Positions 48,101 through 62,839 of a stretch of 64,000 nt of DNA are shown here, in pieces; positions within the stretch are counted from its first letter, which is position 1, and each line of letters begins with the position of its first letter. This DNA comes from Nautilus pompilius (taxonomy: Eukaryota; Mollusca; Cephalopoda; Nautilida; Nautilidae): contig JACATO010002145.1 of assembly GCA_018389105.1 (NCBI GenBank), positions 558,001 to 622,000 of the forward strand, written 5' to 3'. The notes under the pieces are model-generated. The model worked only from the letters and a program-made list of their open reading frames with translations. It did not search any database and was not told the origin of the DNA. A program made the translations under genes and the position numbers.

Positions 48101-51100
48101 ATATTCTTCAGCTAAACGTGCAGCTACTGCACCAGAGTCAAGTCTTTTCAAGATCTTCACTTTGTCGTCTAGAGACAGAACATTACGTTTTCTTTTCAAA
48201 CTTTTGTCAGACATTTTGAACGTGAGTGTCGTGAACAGTTCAGTCTAAAATGGTCTAAAATGCTATGTAGATTAAACACTTCAAAGATGATATGAAAAAC
48301 CAGATAAAATATTTCTTAGTAAATTATATTAAATTAAATAAATTACTTAAATTAAGTAATTATCATTTCCCCCTTGATTAAAAAATAAAAAATGTGATTC
48401 ATTCAAATTTTCAAGTGAAAAGTATCGCAATAATAGTCTGACTATACGCGTAATAATAAAGATAAATGAGAAAGGCGACCACACACGCAAAAAATGAAGA
48501 AACAAACTCACTCACTCAATAGCATAAAATGGGCTCAACTTACTCGCTCTCGACTTATTTTATTTTTTTTATTCACTGACAATCAATCACCTGATCACTT
48601 TAATATACAGTAGTTATATATATAGTCAGACCTCGTTAAACTATATGAATCACTTATATAGGCATGCCCCCTCCCCACTGTTCACTTTAAAAAAGGCCAT
48701 GTTTTGTTCAGTTAAGATCAAAGAAAAATTACAATAGAACGTTGACAACCGAACAAAAAAGTGTGAAAGTTCGGTTACGTGAGATTTTGTTCAGGGGACA
48801 TGTCAATTGTTCGGATACGCGAAAATTCGGATAAGTGAGGTCCAGATACATGAGGTTGTACTATAATAGCAGGGACATAATACATATCTTCGAGGATTAG
48901 CAAACAATTACAATATGGAGTAACATTTGTGACTTAAATTTGTGTAAAATTAAATTTTAAAATAAATGAATTCTCTCACTGAAATTCACTTTTTTTTTTT
49001 AAATTCAAATATATTTCTATTATTTCTAAAGTGATTCCAGAAGCATCATCAGGCACCAGCACACTATATGTCATGCACAGCTAAGCAGCTCACAGCGAAT
49101 TATCTGTGTCAAACTAGCTACAGCAAATAGTCCTAGACTTGATGAAACACAACAAGGCCTGATACCTTGTAATGCAACTGAAAATTATAAAACAAAAATT
49201 GAAAGTTTTCCTTCTAAATAAATAATTTCCTTAGGGGCCTAGTTTTTCCAACTCTACCTTGGCAAGACCACAAACACCACTGACATAAGGAACATTTTGG
49301 AAATTAAATTTATAGTTACTCTTAAATCCATTGTCATGAGGTATTGATCATTTGATCATGAAGTATACCTAATTGACTTGTGCAGCCAATAGCTACATAA
49401 GGAATAACTATTTAATCTCATCACAGGTAATCTCAGTCTCTCTCTCTCTTTGCTGCTGGCTTATGTTTCTGTTTCTGTCAACCACTTCCAGTTTGAATGT
49501 CAAAAGCAATGATATCATGGAGATTTCTCCTGTGGGTTCCTAACAGCAACATCTGAGAAAGGCTTCTTTTTCTTTCTTTTTTTTTTTCATTTCTTGCTGC
49601 TGTTTTTTAACTGAATCACAAGAAAATATTTGAGCGTTTTGTTGTTGTTGATTTTTTAAACATTGCCTGAATGAAAGAAAGAAAAAGGAAATATCACTTT
49701 ACCATTCTGTATCTTTCACTTCATTTTCAGACAACAGCTTAATACCAGCTGACTTGAGAAAAGAGGCCTTTAGTCTACAGAGGGAATCTGAATGGATGGA
49801 TGATGGAGCTGAAGGTGAGAACTTATTTATTTCGTTTCACTGGAAAAGCCTATAGGTAAGAATTTATCTCAGATTTACCCCCAAGTTCACAGTTTTCATT
49901 TCACCAAACAGATTCACCACACCTGAGACTAGCTGCACTTAGATTAAAACAAAAAAAGGGGGGGCAAACACTCCTAGGGCAGTTTGATCCTGTCTACTAC
50001 ATATTTTCCAGTATTTCTCCTGTTTTTTTTTTTTCTTTCCAAAGCCATTGCCTGGTCATTTGGTGGGTGAGCTGACTAGTTTTGAAGATATCTCAAAGCA
50101 ACTCCTGTTACATCAGAAATGATTCTCGGTGCACCACCCATCGTCAGTGTTGTAGTGTAAACTGTCTTTACTTTTATTTCCGAGAAGTCCCTTGAAATGT
50201 AAAACAACTTGCTGCTATTGAAACAGGAGTGACAACACATGAGGATGACGAATATCGGTGGGCTGGCGTTGAAGATCCAAAAATCCTGGTGACCACATCA
50301 AGAGATCCAAGTTCCAAACTAAAACAATTTGTTAAGGTAAGAAGCTTAATCATTTTTCTTCTTTATATAATTCCAAGATTTATTTTTCTTTTGATGAGTC
50401 TGGCTGAAAAGATGAAGCTGCTTTATGCATATATAGACTTTCTTCGGGTTGTTTTTTAACTTGGCAACAAGTTGCTTACAGGTTTATATGTAACAAACTA
50501 TTGCCTACAGATTTCTCTGGACTTTGCATGCAAGTCTAAAAGACAGTCTGCTGAATTATATTCAGTCTGGGGACTATTATTTTAGCAAAATTAGTTTTAT
50601 TGAAAGTTAATGTATTAATTATTATTTTCTAGTGTTTTTAAAATTAATCTATTTCCATGATTACACCCACAACTGAACCAATGGTGTTTTGTAGTACGAA
50701 TAAAAGTTTTTGAAAAAAATTTCTCAATTGTCTACACTTTGTATACTGTCCTTTGTAATTTTGTGAAAAGTTTATTAAATCTTTGCCATTCAGCCTACTA
50801 ATAGAGACATTCAAATGAAGCCCTGCTGAAATAGCATCACTGTAATGGTATCTGGCCTCCTGGCTTTGTTTGAACATTCCTAGTAGTTCCAGTTTCTGGG
50901 CTTCCTAAGTACCTGCCAGTTTTAGTTTGTACAAGTTACAGCTTGGTCCTTGCCTCTATTTGTGTTCTACAGTTTGGATGAGAAACCACTTAACCACTTA
51001 AATCTGGCAAGACTCCATTTCTTAAGTGGATAAAATCCAGGAAGGAACAATTCATTATGGTAGGTTATGTTATCCCGTTAGAAGATGTAAGAATGCCTGT

Positions 51101-54100
51101 TTTTGTTGTTTGTTTATTTTAGGAAATTCGTTTGATGTTACCAAACAGCCAGAGGATTAACCGTGGTGGCTATGAAATAAAGCAACTAGTTGAAGCCTGT
51201 CGGGCAAACAACGTCACAGATTTTGTGCTCATTCATGAACACAGCGGCACACCAAGTAAGGTCTTTGTTTACACCTGCCCAGCGATGGGGAAATAAAGTA
51301 TAGCACAGTCAGCTCTTGATTTATGCAATGGTTATGTTCTTGAAAACCTGTGCATAAATCAAAACTGCATAAATTAAACTTGATTTTCCATAAAAATAAA
51401 GAAAATGATCAGGGATTAGGGAAAACGCTACCCAGAGGCGTAGCAGGGGGGGGGCGGTGGGGGAGACAGTCACCCCTGGGCGCAGGTCTGAAGGGGCGCA
51501 AAATTTCCTCTGGCCTATAAATTATAATGTCAGTTAATAACTAGCCACCTCTGCCTGTGAAATTTCCACAGTAGTTGTGAAAGGTCTTTCAGCAAGCTGA
51601 AATTAATTATGACATACTTGAGAACTTCAGTGACTCAAGAATGACCGAGTAACTTGGCATTATTAAGTATTGAAAAAGACGTACTCAATACCTTAAATTT
51701 TGATAGTTTAATTGATTCATTTGCAGCAGCAAAAGTACAAAAGGTTCATATATATAATGTAACAATGAATACCAGAATGCTACCTGTACAAGATCTAGTT
51801 GAGTATATGCACAGTTTTGTAAACTAATAAAATTTATTTGTAAACGTAAGTAGTATTTCATCAATCTGGTTTGTAATACATGTACACCACAAGTGACTGC
51901 ATTCTGCGTGCTTGAGAGATTACTCTAGCTGTGACTTTGAACGATACTGGATGAAATAAATATCAAAATGGTTTACAGTTTAACAAATTATGAAAGTAAG
52001 CCTAGTGGGGTACACCTAATTAGTTCCAGGTTTACAGTTGTTATATTGTGACTTTAAATTAGCTCTTTATAAGGCGGTGATTAATTCTTTGTGATTGTCA
52101 TTAAGTGGGTAATGAGTCACAAACAAATAATCAAAACATTTCAGAGGTGGGAGGCGCCAAAAGGGTCTTTGCCCCCAGGTGCCGAGAACCCTTGCTACGC
52201 CTCTGACACTACCTAAATACACATGGTATGGGTCAGGGATAACTGTTTGAAATCACATTCGTACATCTACTTCCTAAACTGTTTCTTTAATCTGTGCTTG
52301 CTTGTTACTAAGAGTAATATTAACATTTAAAAAAACCTGATTTAAAATGAAAGGTTTTACTAGCAGTTATGTTGAACACTGGCTGGGATCGTTTATTGGT
52401 GCTGGTAGTGGAGAAGAAAGAGTTGAAGAGATATCTCTTCAATTATGGGCGGCTTTTGAGATTTCGAGATGCCAGAGGTGGAGAGTTGAATTTGTTCAGG
52501 AGGTTTTACGCTTTCCTTTTTCTTAAAGTATGAAATCAACAATTTTTGGGATGCTTTTCCTCTTTAAGAATTTCAGCGTAACACTGCATGGCAGCTAAAG
52601 CATTTCTTGACACTTTTGTACTCTGTTCAACATTTGGATCATCATCAAAAATAGCAAGACCTTCCTCTATCAGGTAAAATGCCACCTCCAATATTTTACC
52701 TGTAAGCATGCGCACTGCCACACCCAGCTCTTCCTCCTGATGTATCTTCTGAAGTTGAAATAAATCCTTGGCAGATAGTTCCTCTTTGTTCAAGTCTAAT
52801 AACTCCTCCACATCATCTAAATCCATTTCATAAAACCCTACTTTCCTTGTTTACGACATTTTCCGAAGTTTTAGCAATATCCTCATTGACACTGAACCTC
52901 TCTAAAACATACTCTGCAGATAAGGGCAAAGTTTCTTCCATACACCGCTCATGCAAGAATGTGTAATCTCCTTCCAGGCCTCGTCAGCAAGCATGTTGGA
53001 GTTCTTGATGGTGAAACTTTTCCAGAATTCTTTCGCTGACAATTTATTATCTTCAGTAGCCTTCACGGGTATATCGAAAGTTTTATTCAGATAATAAGCC
53101 TTAAAAGTAGCAATTACACCCTGGTCCTTGGGCTGAATAAGAGGCATTGTGTTGGGAGGTAGAAACACACTTATGTTTTCACAAAGGACTTGGATTGATG
53201 GTGGATGACGAGGGGTGTTATCAACAAGAAGGATGAATCTTGAAGTCGAGATTTTCCTTCATGCAGTATTTTTGCAGCTAATCTTTAAGCTTGGAACCAA
53301 GATAATTACAGAAAAAGCTATCCATAATCCACCCATTGGCATTGGAATAATAATAAACTGGTACAACGTGTTTCACAGACCCTTTAATAGCACAGATTTT
53401 CTGAATGATACACCAACATTGGCTTCAACTTGCAATCACCTTCAGAATTTCCACCTAGCAGCAGCGTAAAACAATCTTTAGCAGCCTTAAAGCCTGGTGC
53501 TGATTTCTCCTTTTGTGAAAGATGTGTTCTGGATGGCATTCTTTTCCAGAAAAGTGCCATCTCATCAAGGTCGAAAATTTGCTTCAGAAAGTATCCACCT
53601 TCCTCAATGATCGCTTTTCATCGTCGCAGTAAAATTTTCTGCAGCATTAGTAATGGAAGATGATGCCTCTCCAGCCATTTTAAGGTTATGTAAATTGTAT
53701 CTCTTTATAAAATTGGCGAACCAATCTGAACTTTCATTGAAAACCTTGACATCCTCTTCATTCATTGCTAAATCCTTGTCACTTGAACGAGCTTTAGATT
53801 GTGTCAAAAACATGTTGACAGGCACATTCTGCTGGTTTTGATCCTCTATCCACATACTCAGCATCCTCTCCATTATTGTTGATGTTTTTGTGGCACTTAA
53901 AGAGCTTCCAGACTTAGCACTTTTCTTAATTTTTGTGGCATTGTCACATATTGTCCAGACAGTACTCTCACTAAAGCCAAGGGCTCGACCAACATCTATG
54001 CATTCTCTCTCAATGCGGCTTATTACATCCATTTTCACACCAACATTGATTGCCTTTTGCTTCTTTTTGGGTTGGATCTTAGCCTGCAATGTAGGTATAT

Positions 54101-57100
54101 GTTTTCCAATCATGATAAGGGTCAAGAGTTCAAAAAAATAAAGGTAGATAATTTAAAAGAAAAAATGATTACACTCACTCTGACAACAGTTGCACTGGAA
54201 CTGATAAAGATTGGGGATGCTGGATGTTCACTTTGTCTTGCACCACATCGTGTCATCAACAGTGGTGTTGAGGGAAGAGCAGGTGGGGGGGGGGGCAAAA
54301 TTCCCCAGGCCCAGGCCAAAAAAATTTTGAAATTTTTATTTCTAACAGTGTTGTGCAAAGGATTCAAATCACAGGCTTTGCTATCATACTAATTCTTTAT
54401 CAGTTTGGGCAGATGTCCGGAGAGTGGACTGTGTGTAGTGACTAACATTATTGTGAATAATTTTACCCATTGTTAATATTATGCAGAGATGCCAACCATT
54501 ATGATATTTAAGGCCATATTCCACTATTACGATTGTCCTATTAATGATTTAAAAAATTGTCATCATTTTAGTGTCAGATGACATATACAAAGAACAATTT
54601 TACCCCAACACCGCCAACAACTGTTCCCCTTATTACTGTTTAAAATCCTTAAATGTTTTTAAGACTTTATACAGTCAAAAACTAGTAACTCAACCAACAA
54701 CTGCTGAGTATGAGTAGAGAACATATAATCTTTACTCCTTGTTCCTTGAATGTCTCTAGCATGGGGCGTGATGATGAGGTGCTGATAATAACACGTAACA
54801 ATAATCCTGTGATGCATTTCACCCTCCAAAATGGTGAAACGTACGTGTATGGAGTCAAAATTATCAACAAAAAAACCATGTTCTGCAGAGGTATAAAATA
54901 GAATACAGCAATGAGTGGTCATGCAGCATCTTGGAGATAACCATGTGTTTTGTACGCTGTGCACTATGGATTTTTTTAGCATCGCTCATGGTGGTAAAGA
55001 TGACTGTCAGAAACACGTATCTACCAAAAAGCACATGGAACAGGCAAAAATAATAGTCAAGTAAAAATGTTTCATCACTTCTAGCAAAAAATAGACAATC
55101 AAGATTTAGTTACAAATTCAGAGTTTTTATTCACTAATTTTCTGATTGAACATAACCTGCCACTTTCATCAGCCAATCATGCCAGACCATTGTTTAAGAA
55201 AATGTTTCTAGACTCTCAAGTGGCATCACTGTGCGGATGTGGTAGGATCAAAACCACAGCCATTATCAACACATTGTCCGATGAAAAGAGTATGTCTTTA
55301 GCAGACAAGCTAAAGTATGTCCATTTTCTTTATGTACTCAAAGGAGCAATGATGGTGAAAGTTTTCAGTTATATCCAGAAGTGGTATGGTATTTTGATAC
55401 TGAAATGGGAAGAGTAGTGACTGTTGTTATCTATGCAGGGAAGTGATGGTAGCTCAACAGGAGAAAATATTTTCAATATCATTGATGAGGAGCTGACTAA
55501 AAATAATCTTTTGGCTCAGATAATGCATCAGTAATGATGGGGAGACATAAAGGTATAACTTGATTATTAATTCATCTTGCTACCCAGAAAGGAGCAAAAG
55601 CTCTGCAATGTACTATTGAGGAATTTTTTATTGACTCTTTTATTTGGATAAAAGTTCTAAAAGGCAGCATGAGCTGAAAGTTCTCCAACAGAAATATAGA
55701 CTTACAGTGAAGAAGGTTATTAAACATGTGGCTACCAGGTGGCTGTCATTAGAGGAATATTACGTGTCTCAAAAAGACACCAGCAAAATGGTTAACGTGT
55801 CAGACATTGGCTGAGCCTTAGGACTTCCCAAATCCAGACAATCCATGCTAATGCTGACAAGATTAAGGAGAGAATCAAGAGTGTGACACCATTGTCAACT
55901 TATGAAGATGTAACACTTACTTAAAACACGGGATTGAGCATCAGACATTATTCAAGAAAGGGCCAGAGCCTTAGAAGAAGACCTCAAGGATAGGCAGGAA
56001 CAAGACACAAGAACACTCAACAATTCGTGGATGGTTTGAGTAGTTTAAGCACCGTGCTGGCTTTCACCACAAGGTCACAGGAGAATCTGCTGCTGCCGAT
56101 AACGAAGCTGCTGAAAGTTTTTCCTGAGAAAAGTATCATTGAGGAAGGAGGGTACATTCTTAAGTAGGTTTATGACAGGACTGTATTGGAAAAGGATGCC
56201 ATTATGGACCTACATCTCTAAGTCAGCAGCTGGCTTCAAAGCTACCAAAGATCGATTTTCACTATTGCTTGATGAAAATACATAAGATGACTGCAAACTG
56301 AAGTTTGTGTTGGTGTACCATGCTGAGAGGGTACTCAAAAGACCAACTTCCCATTATCTGGCAGCATAAGCCAAAATCCACTTGGATGACTGCATCTCTT
56401 CACCAAATGGTTCATCTTGCATTCAAGATCTTCCTATTATCAATAACTCACCTGCTCATCCCTCCAACCTTCACAGTCTTTTGGAAAACAGCAAAGTGTT
56501 GTTTCTGCCACCAAATATGTCACTGATCCAACCAATGGATCAAGGTGTTATTGCTGCATTTAGCATCCACTTCCTACACAAAATGTTCGCTAAGCTCATC
56601 AGAGAGCCTACTTTAAAGGAGTTGTAGCGTTCCTTCAACATTAAAGATGCCACTGATATCATCACAGAGTTGGTGCGATGTGACGGCTGCTTATATGAGT
56701 GGTGTGTGGAAGATGAGGTTGGAATGTGTCGACGATTTCCGGGGACTCAAGGTTGATGAGAACATGTTAAGTGTGAGACAGGAAATTATAACCTTAGCGA
56801 AGGAAGTTGAGCAAGACAATGTGGTGGAGTTGCTTAAGTTGCACTGAGCAGCTGTTGAATGAAGAACTCCGGCAGCTCAACAAACAGTTGATGGTGGCAG
56901 TCTGCTGTTGAATTAGCCCTACTACCATATGAATCCTAACAGAAGTTTTTATGAAGGCATTCTCTCTCATCGACCAAGAGCTTGTCGTGTTCAATGAAAA
57001 TGATCCTGGTCGCAAACGAAGCTTCAAGGCAGTTCCTGATGTCTCAGTGCTACCATAAGCTACATCGTGAAAATATGAAGAGGATCTCTTTCCCGCTTCC

Positions 57101-59431
57101 CCCACCTGAACTACAGCACAATCCCCACCTTTTCCTTTATTTCTTAGTGGATACTTGTTTGTTTTATGCGATTTCACTCTGTGGTTTTCAGGATTGTAAC
57201 CATGTTAGATAAGAAATTACTATAGAACCTTTTGCATATTTTATATATAGGCATGACCAGCCTAAGACTTTTACCAAGTTGAATTTATTATAGACTGGAA
57301 AAACTTCAATACCTGAACAACAGTTGGTTCATGTATTTAAATGGTGTAAATCTACTATTTAAAACATTTTAAAAATTACTTAGCCTTATAAATTTGAGAA
57401 AGCAAAATATTATTTTAATTGTCATTACATGATGATTCTACCAAAACTTTGTTAGTACAGGATTTGCAGCAAATAGACATATTTCCATTTATTCAATGTG
57501 TTTGGGCTTACACAAAATTGTTTTGTAATAAGAGATAACTCTGAATTTACTGCTTTATTATATTTGCTTTGTAGAATTTGACAAAACTAATTTCATATAG
57601 ATCAGAGTAATCTACTTTAAATTTTTAGTATTATTATTATTATAATTATTGAATCAGCTTTTCAGCATGTATGAAAAACTTGGGAATATGTTTAGGGTAT
57701 GTGTGAGTGAAAATAAGCATTCATTGCCATGGCTGATAATTACAGTATGCCATACGTGTGACGTGGTTTACGCAGTCTCTGCTAACTTCATACCCAGGAG
57801 TTTGTTTACCTCCATCAGTCAAAGTGACAGCACTGAATATGTAAGGAATGTGTAATAAAAGGCTGCCCACAGATTTGTTTTAGGTATCCATATTGCGTGC
57901 TGTATTTAGTTCATTACAGATGTCTAATCATTTTTATCTTCACATTGAAAAATCAAATAAATATTAATTTATAGAAAAACTTCCCAATGTTCTGAGAATG
58001 TTACCATAATACAATGACTTTTTTTAAACAAACTTATAGGATGTTTAAAAAAACTAAATAAATACACTAAAGTAACAGAGTCATTATATACTTTCCCAAC
58101 TAATGTTTTTGACTATTTGCAGATGGACTAATTATTTGTCACTTGCCCTATGGCCCCACGGCCTACTTCACACTGTTCAATGTTGTTATGAGACACGACA
58201 TTCCAGGTGTGGGCAGTATGTCAGAGGCCTACCCACATCTCCTCTTTCACAACTTCTCTTCAAAATTAGGACTCCGAGTGAGTATAACAGTTTTGCCTTT
58301 TGTTTTTGTTATAGCATGACTTACTATTTAGCAAAGTAAAATCTTCATGACAAACTAAGACCATCCAGTTTTATTTTGTCAAAGAATCAGGCTCCCCAAA
58401 ATAAATCTTATCTGGAAGTTTTAAGAGAGAATGAAGGAAATGATACAAATGTCTTAAAATTAGCTCTTTCTAAATTACTCTTCCAGGTGAAAAACATCCT
58501 TAAATATCTGTTTCCAGTTCCCAAAGAAGACAGCAAAAGAGTCATCACATTTGCTAATGATGACGACTTCATTTCATTCAGGTAATGTAAACAAAATTAA
58601 TATAAATTCTTGTGTATTGGTTTTACATAAAGGAAACACTCTTAATTTTGTGTTTTGACTAGACTTTTAAAATTAAGTTGTATTGTACTGGCCTGGCTTC
58701 TCTCCCAACTTAAACCCCTTTAATGAATATTGCCTAACTTCCAAGCATTTATTAATCCAGTAAACCACCTGACCTGTCCCAGGAATTTTCTTATAGGGTT
58801 GATAAGCAGCTGTAGCCCAGGTGGTTTTAATTTCTTGATTAAAAGAACAAAAGTAGCTGTTTTTACTTTGAATTTTAGTCTTGTTTCTTGACTGTTATCC
58901 TAACCAATTTTTAAAAAAATTATTTTATTTAAGGCATCATGTTTACAAAAAATTGCCCAAATCCAAGGAATTAAACTTAACAGAGGTAGGGCCAAGATTT
59001 GAAATGAAATGTAAGTAGTTTTGATGTGATCTTTTACATTAGTGTTGGCTGGCACTTCTATCTTCATCATTAAGAAAACAATACCTGGTTTTATTTTTTT
59101 TTCTTATGGTATTTAATAAAAGTTATAGCTAGCATTTAAAAAGACAGCCAGAACATTGTTTATATTTAACTATGTAAGGTTTTTTCTTAATGATCTCATG
59201 CTATTATTAATACACTGCAAAAAAAAATTTAGGGTTGTAGCACCAAGTTGAACTGTCACACCAGTTCGAAATAGGTAGGAGTAACTGTCCTCTTGTTAAT
59301 TTTCAGTGTACCGGATCATACAGGGCACCTTGGAAGTCACTGATACAGCTGATGTTGAATGGGTTTCCAGGCCTTACATGAATACAGCCAAGAAAAGGAA
59401 GTTTCTGACAGTCAACCAGAAAGAAAATTAA
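45163..59431 (+). CDS. IMP4: U3 small nucleolar ribonucleoprotein IMP4 (Brix domain)
   Basis: Component of the Mpp10-Imp3-Imp4 complex that works with U3 snoRNA in nucleolar processing of 18S rRNA. Exons: 45163-45165 (the ATG alone), 45560-45668, 49731-49814, 50227-50336, 51123-51255, 58123-58277, 58487-58581, 58934-59010, 59307-59431; 891 nt, 296 residues (human 291). All phases agree. Landmarks: LRRQARLRREYIYRKSIEQR at the N-terminus; EYRWAGVEDPKILVTTSRDP (start of the Brix domain); RACNN-type helix in ACRANNVTDFVLIHEHSGTP; NGLIICHLPYGPTAYFTLFN then VVMRHDIP; LKYLFPVPKEDSKRVITFAN; EWVSRPYMNTAKKRKF near the C-terminus. Exon 6 is split from exon 5 by a 6.9-kb intron full of transposon remains. 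The gene is head-to-head with METTL2/8 and tail-to-tail with alpha-tubulin. Confidence 0.95.
45688..45797 (+). repeat. (CA)n/(TA)n microsatellite
   Basis: IMP4 intron 2: three blocks of ACACAC separated by ATATATAT. Open frames of CVCVY type on the minus strand come from this repeat. Confidence 0.95.
45818..45982 (+). mobile_element. SINE derived from tRNA-Ser(GCU), with poly(A) tail
   Basis: The head reads GTGGTTCAGTGGTGGGCAGG (A-box), GACTGCTAAAGG (matching the serine-GCU anticodon-loop sequence GACTGCTAA) and AATTCGAATCCCAGC (B-box GTTCGAATCCC with one change). A roughly 90-bp unrelated body follows, ending in an 11-A tail at 45972-45982. It lies in IMP4 intron 2 in the sense orientation. 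Confidence 0.75.
46871..47288 (+). mobile_element. MULE transposase C-terminal fragment, copy B
   Basis: About 140 uninterrupted codons contain RHPAMFPPEMWSLYNRVLNK then EDRTNNHTEAAHQRIQAELA, the C-terminal MULE signature (FPPE.WN.Y...RTNN..E..H..F). It is cut at 47288 by the Tigger element. It lies in IMP4 intron 2. Confidence 0.75.
47289..48863. mobile_element. Internally deleted Tigger (pogo-type) DNA transposon with TA target duplication
   Basis: The left end starts CAGTGCAACCTCACGTATCC. The right end is the inverse, ending GGTTGTACTA, and TA flanks both sides (47287-47288 and 48864-48865). Subterminal GTTCGGATACG repeats occur inward of both ends. At 1575 bp it is too short for a full transposase, and its only long frame is the 125-codon one at 47837-48214. 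It inserted into MULE copy B. Confidence 0.85.
47837..48214 (-). CDS. Tigger-derived HTH protein lacking the DDE domain
   Basis: 125 residues from an ATG at 48214. Residues 1-50 (KRKRNVLSLDDKVKILKRLD, RLAEEYGVGRSTITDI) are the CENP-B N-terminal/psq-type helix-turn-helix of pogo/Tigger transposases. Residues 50-125 are the acidic C-terminal tail of the same transposase (EEWCEIDRDLDACQQLTDQI, GDPSSESDSDDEPSP). The catalytic DDE domain between them is missing, so the protein could bind transposon ends but not cut. The frame is intact. Whether it is expressed is unknown; it sits antisense inside IMP4 intron 2. Confidence 0.7.
   Translation of the reverse strand: MSDKSLKRKRNVLSLDDKVKILKRLDSGAVAARLAEEYGVGRSTITDIEEWCEIDRDLDACQQLTDQIIHSVTGDPSSESDSDDEPSPDNANPVPSNAEAVDIMDKALCWLEADIDAEPMHLSIL
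51433..52205. mobile_element. 773-bp hAT-type MITE with 8-bp target duplication
   Basis: The left end CAGAGGCGTAGCAGGG and right end ...CCCTTGCTACGCCTCTG form perfect 12-bp inverted repeats with extended similarity. Flanking 8-mers ACGCTACC (51425-51432) and ACACTACC (52206-52213) differ by one base. There is no coding capacity. The left end is very G-rich (runs of 8-9 G). It lies in IMP4 intron 5, just left of Tigger copy 2. Confidence 0.85.
52536..54125 (-). pseudogene. Decayed Tigger/jerky transposase, copy 2
   Basis: Minus strand, IMP4 intron 5. The N-terminal part (54125-53604) holds the CENP-B type double HTH: AINVGVKMDVISRIERECID, GRALGFSESTVWTICDNATK, then VPVNMFLTQSKARS. The DDE core follows: LLVDNTPRHPPSIQVLCENI then SVFLPPNTMPLIQPKDQGVI, then LSAKEFWKSFTIKNS. 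The acidic C-terminus (52826-52536) includes LDDVEELLDLNKEEL. At least three frame breaks separate these parts. Confidence 0.8.
54961..55830 (+). pseudogene. Decayed hAT-like transposase
   Basis: Plus strand, IMP4 intron 5. The zinc-finger-like start CTMDFFSIAHGGKDDCQKHV continues STKKHMEQAKI. It is followed by FLIEHNLPLSSANHARPLFK and then CGCGRIKTTAIINTLSDEK, a typical hAT core order (FL.EHNLP...ADH; CGRTKTT). Several stops are present. Confidence 0.65.
55840..56850 (+). pseudogene. Decayed Tigger transposase, copy 3
   Basis: Plus strand, IMP4 intron 5, directly after the hAT relic. HANADKIKERIKSVTP is the second HTH region. AAAYAKIHLDDCISSPNGSS-like frames then give NNSPAHPSNLHSLLENSKVL then FLPPNMSLIQPMDQGVIAAF, the DDE hallmark. 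The catalytic Asp of the usual DNAP.HP motif is replaced (NSPAHP). It is broken by many frameshifts. Confidence 0.8.
57180..58122. other. AT-rich end of IMP4 intron 5
   Basis: No gene or recognisable transposon. Confidence 0.5.
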
Positions 59432-59435
59432 TAAA
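59430..59435 (+). terminator. Poly(A) signal overlapping the IMP4 stop codon
   Basis: AATAAA begins inside the TAA stop (59429-59431). It implies a 3' UTR of only a few tens of nucleotides, which fits the tubulin gene starting its own 3' end about 130 bp further on. Confidence 0.6.
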
Positions 59436-59566
59436 TTTTTTTAATATATGGCTGGCTTTATTTCATTTTCCTAATATACAACCATCCTTCAGTTCCATTT
59501 TTATAGCGTAACATTAAAAAACGAAAGATGTTGACAAATGCTAAAAATAGTTCTGGTATTTTCTAT

Positions 59567-59572
59567 TTTATT
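59567..59572 (-). terminator. Poly(A) signal of the alpha-tubulin gene
   Basis: AATAAA on the minus strand, about 40 nt beyond the stop codon at 59613-59615. Confidence 0.65.
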
Positions 59573-59612
59573 CACATACAGGTTTAAATTTTAAAAAAAG
59601 CAATAGATTCAG

Positions 59613-62662
<3,050 letters not shown>

Positions 62663-62784
62663 CTTCGGATGTTTTTAAACGAAGCTGGATGACCGAAAAC
62701 CGATGGAAATTCTCACGCAGACTTTAGGCGCCTTATGTGAGGATCGAAACCGCAGTAAGTGAGGAAGGCGGGCTGGGTCTGTCG

Positions 62785-62836
62785 TTATATAGTACCGCGC
62801 ACGACATCCGGGACCTGCCGTCCAGAGGTGACGTCA
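62785..62836 (-). promoter_or_regulatory. Alpha-tubulin core promoter: TATA box and CRE
   Basis: On the minus strand a CTATATAAC box (TATATAA at 62785-62791) lies about 125 nt upstream of the ATG. A perfect palindromic CRE TGACGTCA lies at 62829-62836, about 40 bp further upstream. The surrounding sequence is CpG-rich. Confidence 0.65.
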
Positions 62837-62839
62837 CCG

